Assembly (NCBI GenBank): GCA_025266875.1
Contig: JALLLT010000077.1
Coordinates: 1-64,000 of the forward strand
Length of the DNA stretch: 64,000 nt
Source: Fennellomyces sp. T-0311
Taxonomy: Eukaryota; Mucoromycota; Mucoromycetes; Mucorales; Lichtheimiaceae
Direction of reading: 5' to 3'
Each line of letters starts with the position of its first letter. Position 1 is the stretch's first letter. The notes beneath the pieces were generated by a model. The model searched no databases. It saw nothing but the letters and a program-made list of their open reading frames with translations, and was not told where the DNA came from. Below, one piece after another: positions 55,042 to 64,000 of this stretch. The translations under genes were made by a program, and so were the position numbers.

Positions 55042-55216
55042 TAGTCCTGTAACATAGTAATTAAACAGCATACTTGGTGATGCGTAAACCGAAAGTTGAA
55101 TCGACACTCTTCAGTCGAGTATTTGGTAAGGTCAAATGTCTCTCTGCGTTGATCCGTTCCGATTTCTACTAGGCGGCGGGCATGTGCGGCCAAGTATTGC
55201 TGGGCAGCTTGGTAGA
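55042..55216 (-). pseudogene. Harbinger 2 transposase first exon, displaced by Tnp2 element B
   Basis: MSLLYQAAQQYLAAHARRLV...STEECRFNFRFTHHQ followed by a GTATGC donor. It corresponds to the first exons at 12032 and 35643. The intron is interrupted at 55041 by the end of element B, and the rest of the gene continues at 46451 on the same strand. The start is taken at about 55216 (MSLLYQ). Confidence 0.72.
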
Positions 55217-55585
55217 GAAGTGACATCGATAATAATGATAAGAGGAAGAAAGAACAAGCAGAAAAAAGTGTGCAAAAAAAAAGCAGTTTACAAGCCATTG
55301 TCACTTTAGTATTTCAACCGACTTGTGTTACAGCAATTACAATGTCAGTAACCACTGTGGAGAATTAGTACCGTGAAATTGAGGTGTTTTCTGGTGAGCT
55401 CATGTCCTAGTTTTTTTTTACCTAAATTTACATGAGTTCACTGGCATATTACTGAAAAAAGTGATGTGATTTCTTGATTGTACTGTGTCCTTTGTAATGT
55501 TCCATTATATTCTGTATCTTACTGTGAAGAGAACACGCGAAAACATAATTTAACAGAATTTTACAGGACCGTGATATACAATGCT

Positions 55586-58500
55586 TTATATTTTTGCTGT
55601 TAAGCCAAGCTTGATAGGAGCCAGCATCATATCTCTGTATACATAATAGAAGCAGTTCTTCTTAACTGACGACTTCAGAACTCCAACTGCGCAATCAATG
55701 GATGAGGCTTCGCAGACATAAAAGCGCTTTCCGGTACCGAATGTTGTTTTAGCGAACGGGTAACCATGCGTTGTCAAATGTGTATCTTCTGCAAGCCGTA
55801 GAAGACATAGAGTTTTCTTTTGACCTATAGTAAACTATTTTATCAACAAACTGCTATTTAGTGACGTCAAACATAAGCCATTAGTTACCCATATAAACGT
55901 GAGAGAAAAATAATACTGCTTCGCCAAAGTATGTTTTCAATGGGTTGTCTGATTGATCATCGGTATCGTGCGTAACATAGGTATAGGGTAGTGATAGTTT
56001 TATAAACGTCCCACGAATACTTGGTGATGATCGAGGTAATCGAGAGCATTCATATGTACTCCCATTCACGAAGGCGCGCTTCCCAACAGTAATTGTTGTG
56101 TTCAAAGATGGCAATGATGACGCTAATAGGTTTCGCTCGCGAGCCCAGAACTTCCTCAGGTAATGCATTAAGTTGGCATCCTTGTACTGTTCCACACTAG
56201 CCTTGTTGTCTAAGTGCGGTCCCCAAAGTTCTGGCTCAGAATCATCTGAATTAGCGTACATCAAATGGCGGTGACCAAGGTCTTCGTCGTCATCTAGAAA
56301 GTCAATGTCTTTGTTGCTGATTTCTTTACTGGTTGAGGGATAGCTCGTTGCTCGATCACGATAGCGTTGTGCTGCCATAAGTTTCATCTTATTTCCTGCA
56401 TTTGCACCAGAATGCCGTGTTGATTTGATTCGCCGGTCGAACATACCCACTGCACGTTCCATACACCTGGCACTATATGCGCGTAAATTTCCAATGCGTC
56501 GAATTGTTTCCGGGATATGTCTTAGATAGTGAAAATTGACTGTATAGAGATTCTGAGGAACTTTGCCAGATAGCATAAAATCGTGCCACTTTCCGATCAA
56601 TCTATTATGTATTATATATAATTAAATTGTTACTTTGAATTGCGTACTTTGCATTTTTTAAAACGACTTACTGCTCAACAGTGTCGACATTCTCACTATT
56701 CAACTTCCATGAAAGCGAGATGCTGCATGCTTTTACCAAAGAAGCTAGAGCGTCTACGGCCTCTGCAGAACAATTGCAGCTTTCCACTTCCAATTGCTCA
56801 ATAATGATTGTTGGTATCACGTATATAAGGCTGTCGATATAATCCACCGCACGCATGTCTTTTGTACGAGTTAATATATCTAATATTGATTAGTGAGATT
56901 CATTATAGCTCCCGAAATTTTATGCTAGATCTACCTGTTAATCTGCTTTCAAAAATTGATGGCCACGTTAAGCGTGATGAATTGATAGCATGACTGATGG
57001 CTACTTGTTGTGATTTTGAGAGTAAATACGGCGCTCGTAAAATTGGATTTGTAATCATCCCCCATAATTGAGGACTAACGTTGCACCCGAATAAGTGTAA
57101 TTCATCAAGCCCAAAGAAGTACGGACTGTGAAAAGATCTGAGCTGCGCGAACAAACAAGGAGACTTGATACTATGTTCCTGTGATAGGGATTCATGATAA
57201 GTCACACTCTGTATAAAGGATTGCCATTTAATACAATCTTTATACCTTATCACCATTTTTGTAACTCTCGACGCTGCGTTCCGCATGAAGCGTACTCGAT
57301 CCAGGATAATAACGACCATAACCAGCTTTTGCACTTTCGTTTCCATCGAATTCGGGATTGCGACGCCTCTTTGACATTGAACTTTCAAGACGAACAGAGG
57401 GTATTACGCAGATTCGACAACTATACATTGATTGGTGGCCACCATGATGGGCAAGTGCCGCCACACCTGGGATATCTCCTGTTGCAATAACCAAGTGTGC
57501 TTTGATAGCTCTGAGCACTCCATCATCGCAGTTGACGTCCATTCCAACTGATTCAAGACTCGCAAACTCTTCGATCAGAGGTGCCAGGAACGAGTCCAGA
57601 TTTCCTTCTTTTGACGATGCTGGAATGATTGAAATGAATATAATGTTTTTTTCCTTGTATCTGCGGGGACAGTATAAGACATAGGTATATAATATGGTCC
57701 ACCCATTCCATATATTGCTACCTGTCCTCGGCCGGAAGGTTGAGCAGTACCAAAAGTACGATTGTCATCGAAACTGTGCTGTGTATAAAGGGCTGGAATC
57801 CATCAACGTATAGCGTCAAAGCTAGGTTCGACTCGTCCCATTGCTGTGCATCTTTTAGTGCGGCTCCATCAAAGATATCCTTGTATAGCCCTGGTTGCGA
57901 TTCCTTGGTGGATCTGTGCTTCAACTTCACCCGTGTTTCCTTTTGAGCGACGAATGTACCAAGTTGCTGTGAAAGAGGAAGATATTGCATGGTTGCGACC
58001 GCCTTTTTATCAGTTGTGCTGTCAGCGTTTTCTTGATATCGATCTTTGCCGCACTTTGGGCATTTATTGAGTCCACCATCCATAAACAGATAGCATCCTT
58101 CACGGCAGATATCATAATCAATTTTTTCAACTGGATAGATTGACTCCAGCAGATTTTCGGTCAAATATGGAGAGAGTATTTGGTAAAAGTACACTCGTTG
58201 CTGTGATTCGGATACTAGGATGTCATGGGATATGAGTGACTTGGAATTATCGACCGAGTATTAAGGACGTACCGTACTGATTTTCCACTTTGGTTATTAC
58301 ATTGTTCATAAATCCAACGATACGTTGGTAGGCAGCACGTGGCAAGTTAAACTCGTCAACTATTTGTAGTAACTTCAAACTGAGTAATTCAGACTGTTGA
58401 AGATTAGACGTTGCTGTTCCAGGATAGTCGAAGCGCTGTCTTTCATATTCAGCGGTCACCGTGATAGTGGGATTAACTATTGCTTGGGCTGTAGTCACGA

Positions 58501-58984
58501 TATCATCTTCACCGTTGGTGTCACTACCCCCGTCTTCTTCATTGTCGTGCAACGCGCAAATGTAAGTTGTTGCATCTTCGTAATCACCATAGTCATATTC
58601 GTCGTCAAACCACTGAACTTCGTCACCCGTACTTGCTCCAGCACCTAGACTTGCCTCGGAGCCTAGTGGCGTCTCGTTTAGTGGCACAAATCAGGGAACT
58701 ATCGTAGAAGTATTTTGCTGCTGTTGTTGCGCGACGCCAGTAGTGAAAGATAGGTTCATCGCAGGATCAACAGTATTCATTGATTGCACTTGAGCAGTAG
58801 ATATTTCAGGTTGAGCAGCAGGTATGGCAGGCTGAGCAATAATGGGAGTTGCGATTGCCGATCGTGCACGCTTCATAGCCCGAGCAGATGCGGGCTGCAT
58901 GTAGTGTTCCATGAAGCATTCTTTTTCGTGATTCTTTATAGTTGCACCTGTAAACGAGCCTGGGCAGTAGCGGCACTTGTACAT
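55586..58984 (-). pseudogene. Tnp2 transposase C, one clear nonsense codon
   Basis: Starts at 58984 with a C2HC finger (MYKCRYCPGSFTGATIKNHE). A TGA at 58691-58693 interrupts; the frame continues FVPLNETPLGSEASL to a GTACGT donor near 58260. Further exons: 58194-57722 (KIDYDICREGCYLF, CPKCGKDRY, LALTLYVDGF), about 57660-57240 (NIIFISIIPASS, GDIPGVAALAHHGGH, YSCRICV), about 57240-56905 (SPYFFGLDELHLFGCN), 56856-56668, 56600-55881 (LRAYSARCMERAVGMFDRRI) and 55777-55586. Same domain order as transposase B but diverged throughout. It encodes the excision enzyme of element C. The divergent partner gene starts 112 bases from its ATG, so the two may share a promoter. Confidence 0.8.
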
Positions 58985-59095
58985 TTTGACTTAGAAAATG
59001 TTAGGGGGTACAGAAAAAGTCAATATATATATTTAATGCAAGAGGTCTACCGCTGAGTTCCTTTCTTTCTCTTCCTCGCCATTGCATTACTCATA

Positions 59096-60219
59096 ATGCC
59101 CCCCAAAAAATCATCAACAGCAACCAAAAAGGCAAAATCAGTGCAAGATGAGTTTGCTGAGATTCATCGTCAAATAACAGCTTTGAATCAAGACGTTCAA
59201 ACTATGTTCACCAAAATCGGATCAATCGAGAACCTCATCAAAGCTGAACAAATCCAACGTCAAAAAGATCAAGAGAATCTTATGAGCTTCATGCACGATT
59301 TCAAGGATGCAATCAACGCTGCTATCAGTACTCAAGGCATTTCTTCGGAATCACCAGCAACTAACCAGCCCACAGGCACACTAGTCGAAAATGTAATCGC
59401 TGAGCCAACACGTACGCTCACAAAAAATGGAAAACGACAGGAATACACCGTTCCATTACGGAAATGTCACATTCTGAATCTCGTTATCAAGCCAACCGCA
59501 AACAGCATGTCAGCAGCAAAAGTCAACTCTTTGTACAACAGCGTCAAGAAGGAGAGAAAGGCGGTGCTCAACGCACTTGTCATACGTCTAGGAATCGTAA
59601 TCAAAAAGATAGGTGAGGACGTTGATGCTGACGACGATGATGAAGAGGATGGACAAGGTGAGGATGAGGAGAATATGGAAGTCGATGACAGAGGTGTGGA
59701 AGCGAACAACAACTCTTGGACGTGGCAGCAGCTTGATCAGACGGACCGTGCTACAGCTATTTGTGCATTTGAACAGGCTGTATTTGACAACGTTGGAATC
59801 GACTTCTCACGATGCGCAGGTCACTGGGCGTCTGAGCATATGCTTGACGAAGGTTGGAGCAACAAACTTAAAAACAAGACGATTACGCTAGCTGAACAGA
59901 GCACTCGCCAAGAATCAGTCAACCCGAATCCAGAAAGCAGGGACATGGACATTGACGGTGAAAGACAAGAGAGTATCCTACGGTAAGTTCTGGTATATAT
60001 CTTGACGATAAAATATTTTGATTACTATATATCACTCATTGTATCTCTAGGGCGCTTGCTGGGAATATGGATCAGTTGTGGGATTCTCGTTTAGAGTAAG
60101 TAAAACGATTAAGATATTGTAGAAGCACTATAATAATTAACATTACTGTTAGATCGTCCAGTATATCGCGGTTGCCTTTGTCGGACATACCGCAGAACTT
60201 GGATAGCGCTGATAGTTAG
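59096..60219 (+). CDS. Tnp2 element C accessory protein
   Basis: The ATG at 59096 begins MPPKKSSTATKKAKSVQDEF. Exon 1 encodes a coiled coil (about 20-80), a linker, the block YTVPLRKCHILNLVIKPTAN...LYNSVKKERKAVLNALVIRL, an acidic run (DADDDDEEDGQGEDEENMEV) and CAGHWASEHMLDEGWSNKLK. A GTAAGT donor near 59984 leads to a 45-nt exon (GNMDQLWDSRLE), and a last exon ends at 60219 (SISRLPLSDIPQNLDSADS). It resembles the element B protein at the HWA...W motif. Divergent from transposase C with a 111-base gap. No premature stop. Likely DNA-binding partner; inferred. Confidence 0.68.
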
Positions 60220-61018
60220 GTATGTACATTTGATATGAAGGTCAAGAAGTATCGTTAGTTATTAACCATTCTTTAGTAGATCATCTAGTATTGCTATCTA
60301 TATATCAACGTTACATGCTTCGTTTACTCCATTTTCTGTTATGTGTGCTCTTCAGTTCGACGAGGCAAAAGGATTATAATAAAGCGTAACATATTGGTTT
60401 ATATACCAGCACCTATAGGAGTATAAAACAGATGATGGACACTAGAACTACGTGTATAGCCACTTGGTATTATTCTGTGTTTTATGTACACTTTGCGGCT
60501 ATGTGAACTAGCGTAGATTCACTTTCTTTCATGCCCTGTTATTCACCGTCATCTCTGGCGTTTTCCTTTCCCAGTTAACTCACGTGAATTTTTGTTCTGG
60601 TATTCCAATGTCATATGCCGTCTTTTCATTCTCGGTAAATTTTCCATTTCTACATACAAAGTACAAAACACCAAAATACCATATTCTACATAATTTCACG
60701 CTCTGGATTTTCCGCGGTGAACGTTCATCACTTTTTTTTTTCGAAGACAGACGATGTTCCCAATTTGGAAGAGCATTCTGAAAAATGGATTTTTCAGAAC
60801 GCCCTAAACTCTCTAATATGTATAACTTTAACGAATGTAGACTTTAAATATCACTGAAAAACTTTAAACAGGAACGACACGCTTTTGGCAATATTATAAC
60901 GCTTAGCACAATACTATAGATATAAGTGACAGGAATATAGAAAAAGTACCCGTATTAGAAAAATAAAGCCGCCCTCTGGTCTTATCACTTCACAAGTTTT
61001 CACTAATCTCTTAACGCA
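60220..61018. other. Intergenic between Tnp2 element C and the FAR1-type MULE
   Basis: No gene seen. AT-rich. The right end of element C and the left end of the MULE should lie here. I found no matching terminal repeats, and the MULE right end is beyond the window. Confidence 0.35.
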
Positions 61019-64000
61019 ATGTCGAAATCTACCAACGCAATCCCTGAAGAACTTCATAAGACTTGGAATAGTCATACCAAAGCCAAGAACGAGATCCGCG
61101 AATGGGCTAGACAGCAGAAAATATTTTTGTCAACTTTTAAAAGTACTCTCAGTGGCGAGAAAAGAAAAGTTTGCCTTGCGTGCAAGCACTATGGGGAGCC
61201 CAGGAACACAGAAGTGTATGGGGAGCCAACTCCGACTGGGAAGATCTTTGTCGCTGACGACAATGGCAAGGTTACCAAGTCCAGCGGCAAGGAAGCCGAG
61301 CGTCGTAACAAGGAATCGCAGTGCATCGGATGCCCGTTTACGATAACACTTCGGCCAGTGACTAAAGACAGCCAACAGTGGCGTATCGTGTCCTATTACG
61401 ATGGTCCTCATAATCACGAGCTCGCACAGGAAGAATCGACCTATCCAGGGTTTCGTAACTTTGGCGATGATAACGACATTGTTGTCAGTATGATAAAGGG
61501 ACACGCAACAAACCCTACCATTATGTCGTTTCTTGCCAGCAAGAACAAAATCGTTACAGCTAAAGACGTTACAAGATTACGCCAGATGGTATTTAACAAC
61601 GATCCGGACCACAAAATGTTCAAATTTATCAGCAAGCTCCAAGAAAAGGAGTATGTGGTCGAATGGCTGGCTTCGCAGGAAGGAGATGTGCGATTTTTGC
61701 GCTCTATTTTCTTTGCGCACAAGTCAGCTATTGATCTTGCACGTCAGTTTCCGGAATCCATCTTGATGGATGCGACATACAAGACGAACAAGCACCGTAT
61801 GCCATTCGTGAATGTTGTTGGCACTGGTAACGTTGGCTATCCGGCATTGAAAACATTTGCCATCGCTGGTGGATGGTTATCCGAGGAGAACAACACTAGC
61901 TACGAGTGGTTTGTCGGTAGACTTAGAGCTATCATTTGGCCATCCACCCAGCCTGCATTGCCGAAGGTGTTTGTCACGGACAGTGAATCTGCGCTGACAA
62001 GAGCATTGGACATCGTTTTCCCCAGCTCGACGAAACTCCTATGCCAGATTCACATACGTCATAACTTCAAGCAAAAGTTGCAAGGGTTATTCGACGTTAA
62101 AACGGATTACGAAGACCTGGAAAAGGGTTTGAACTTCTTGATGGCTGACGAGTATAACGACAAGGTCACTGGAATGCGCGTAGTTTCGAACACGGATCTA
62201 CAAAAGAAAGGAGAGGCAATGTATGCAACTGCTGCTCAGATGGCTAAAAAGCCTGATGTAGTAAACGCGTACTTGAAACAGTGGGTGGCTCGATGATGAA
62301 TATTAACAACTATCACAAGTTTATTCCAAAAAATGTTGATTTTATGCTTTAATCATAGAAAACGCGAACACGAGCAAAAGTAGGTGGGACCCTTTCTTGC
62401 AAGTGTTATGCACTTGGGGAATACCAGTACCAATAGGGTTGAAGGAGCGCATGCTGACCTGAAACGCGATATTAAATCCTTAAACGGTGGCCTCTTTCTT
62501 GTTTTTGAAAAAATTGACGAGCACTATCGAGTGAAGGTAACCGCTTATAGCACATAGGTTTCAGGTGAATACTTATAACATTGGCTAGAATTTATCCTGG
62601 AAGCGGCAGGTCGATCTCGAGCATCTCAGTGTCAATTCCTATTTTCCTGATGGAGTGAAAGAGCGTCTATCTGCATTAGAGCGCAATATATCGAAGTTCG
62701 CGTTCTATGCTATCCGTCAAGAACTTAAGCATAAGAATATCTTAAAGACCGACCATTGCCAATGCGCTTTAAAAGCTCATTACCGTATCCCTTGTTGTCA
62801 CATGCTGCCAAAAGAAGGTGTAATTCCCTTGAACTTAGTTCCTAGGCGCTGGCATCTTTTCTCTGAGAAAACTGCACCTATAGGTAATGTTAAGAATAGT
62901 AATCGAAGGTAATTATTGCTCACATACCGGCATGGTGTAGAAGAAGCGACTGAAAGTGGCGAAAGCAATGTTCTTGCAATCACAGAGCCTTACAGTGCTC
63001 CTAGCTTGGAAGACCAAATTGATGCTGAGATTGCGCGGATCACCAGCTTGTCATACAAGTATTCAGATCACCAACAGCAAACAACCCTTTTACGCCGTCT
63101 ACAGGCCATCAGCGACGATCTTTTTGTTGACCTTGCACATCTCCAGCAACCAAAATCGATAGAGAAAAAAGGCAGATATCAGCAGGCGTCAAAAGGCAGT
63201 AAGCGAGATATGATTGCCCTAGAGTTTCAGGAGGTACGAAGCAACAAGAAAGCAAAGACAGGAATAGGGCGCGAAGCAGCTGAAATTTGGTATATATGAT
63301 CATATATCTGCATACGAAGTTTATTCTTACATAATTATATGCTATATAGGGAAGGAAAACGCGAACTGGGTAGTAGTGCTCGACCAGAAACTCCTTCTGC
63401 TCTCATGCCATCTGGTCCACGCTTACGGCTTGTGCCTTATCTTGACCTAGTGACTCCTAACATCCCTCGATCTGCTGTTGAACTCGTTCACAATCCCGTT
63501 GGTGATGGTAACTGTGGTTTCCGCGCCCTTGCTTTTGCACTCTTTGGTGATGAGAATCTCTATCCCGAAGTTAAGCAAGCAATGTTGGAGCAATTTCACC
63601 ACCTCGTTGCAGAACCAGATTACATCGAGTATCCGGTCCTACGCCTCGCAAAAATACTTGATCCAGCTGACAACGAATGGTTCATGTATCCATATTGCGC
63701 TCAAATTGCTGCTGATACATTCAATGTCCCAGTAGCATTTTATGGCATCCAGTCACACCTTTTTCTCCCATACCACACTATTCCTGAATTTGCACGTCAA
63801 ACTCATCCAATTGTGCTGCAACTTCGCGGTGATCATATAATTCTGGTCCAAATCAAGAAGAATGCCAAAATCCATTAGCCAGAGGTTACACCTGAGCGCT
63901 GTGGAATTGTCACACTCGATATACAGAACGACCCATGGTATCCTCTTTTCGCCAGCTCGTTCGAACGAACAGCTGTGCCTTATACGCCATTTCCCCCACC
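61019..64000 (+). pseudogene. FAR1-type MULE transposase with C-terminal OTU protease domain (runs off the right edge)
   Basis: 61019-62296 (MSKSTNAIPEELHKTWNSHT) has a FAR1/WRKY-like finger (CLACKHYG...CPFTI...GPHNHEL). The MULE core follows, with Asp in SILMDATYKTNKH, Asp in VFVTDSESALTRAL and the LLCQIHIRHNF box. It ends in TGA at 62294-62296 after AYLKQWVAR. Later exons continue: about 62400-62535 (NRVEGAHADLKRDI, Glu), 62615-62911 (SWIM-like CQCALKAHYRIPCCHML), 62916-63299, and 63345-63875 with an OTU cysteine-protease domain (NPVGDGNCGFRALAFAL, catalytic Cys; LRGDHIILVQI, His). A TAG at 63876-63878 is followed by open sequence to the window end. OTU proteases cleave ubiquitin; a role for the transposon is unknown. 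Exons after 62296 are inferred to belong to the same gene by order. Confidence 0.78.
63345..63878 (+). CDS. OTU-like cysteine protease domain of the FAR1-MULE
   Basis: About 175 residues. GDGNCGFRALAFALFGDE contains the Asp-Gly-Asn-Cys box with the catalytic Cys. The helix EVKQAMLEQFHHLV and the block DNEWFMYPYCAQIAADTFNV follow. The terminal strand LRGDHIILVQI carries the expected His. These are the standard OTU landmarks in the right order, so a deubiquitinase-like fold is well supported; activity is not. The preceding exon ends with a splice donor near 63290 and this one begins after TATATAG at about 63348. Confidence 0.8.
   Translation, partial: YREGKRELGSSARPETPSALMPSGPRLRLVPYLDLVTPNIPRSAVELVHNPVGDGNCGFRALAFALFGDENLYPEVKQAMLEQFHHLVAEPDYIEYPVLRLAKILDPADNEWFMYPYCAQIAADTFNVPVAFYGIQSHLFLPYHTIPEFARQTHPIVLQLRGDHIILVQIKKNAKIH

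Noticed and set aside
60411..60425. CACCTATAGGAG as a terminal repeat of Tnp2 element C
   Set aside because: The orientation is wrong for a right end, and no partner lies left of 55586.
362..63878. Reassigned stop codon (for example TAG read as Gln)
   Set aside because: TGA, TAA and TAG all occur as isolated stops in different elements, and intact genes here end normally with each of them. Decay explains this better.
1..64000. CRISPR array, tRNA, rRNA or bacterial operon
   Set aside because: No regularly spaced repeats, cloverleaf or rRNA-like sequence was seen, and introns are widespread.

Overview
This 64 kb window looks like a transposon island from a fungal nuclear genome, most probably an early-diverging (Mucoromycota-like) fungus. 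The signs are intron-split genes with short introns (about 40-75 nt, GTAWGT donors, YAG acceptors), moderate AT content, and a mixture of LINE, MULE, PIF/Harbinger, Tnp2/CACTA-like, Merlin, hAT-like and LTR sequences. The lineage is inferred from gene families, not from a marker gene. I found no convincing host housekeeping gene, rRNA, tRNA or CRISPR array. Almost every long reading frame is a transposase, a transposon accessory protein, or a relic of one.

Layout. 1-7.7 kb: an L1-like LINE running off the left edge, interrupted by a complete MULE (1970-5701, 9-bp target duplication) and a solo LTR (6919-7339, 5-bp duplication). 7.7-8.4 kb: a truncated 5' relic of the family seen whole at 13.6-18.8 kb. 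9.0-12.05 kb: PIF/Harbinger element 1 (accessory gene plus broken transposase). 13.6-18.8 kb: a very large intron-split gene in which a MULE-like DDE transposase fold carries a complete WRN/RNase D-type DEDDy 3'-5' exonuclease between its second Asp and its Glu. 19.2-23.1 kb: two unidentified reading frames and a decayed, intron-rich Fanzor-like (eukaryotic TnpB-like) gene. 23.7-29 kb: Tnp2-type element A, with two solo LTRs inside its transposase. 29.9-31.3 kb: a non-autonomous hAT-like element. 31.8-34.1 kb: Harbinger element 4. 35.6-39.4 kb: a Harbinger relic and Harbinger element 3. 40.7-41.9 kb: a Merlin/IS1595-like transposase. 42.4-43.65 kb: a terminal-inverted-repeat element without a recognised gene.

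43.8-55.2 kb is a nest of insertions that resolves to the base. Harbinger element 2 is split by a solo LTR (44891-45443) and by a CACTA-like Tnp2 element B (46497-55038, TSD ATA). Element B is itself split by a second MULE (46854-50191, 10-bp TSD). 55.6-60.2 kb is Tnp2 element C, with a divergent accessory gene. 61.0-64.0 kb is a FAR1-type MULE transposase followed by an OTU cysteine-protease domain, running off the right edge.

How the parts work together: each autonomous DNA transposon here pairs a transposase with a second, probably DNA-binding or coiled-coil, protein (SANT/trihelix-like in Harbingers; an HWA...W-containing protein in two of the Tnp2 elements). Many of the frames carry isolated nonsense codons, so most elements are probably immobile now. 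The most unusual items are the exonuclease-transposase fusion, the Fanzor-like relic beside it, and the nested block.
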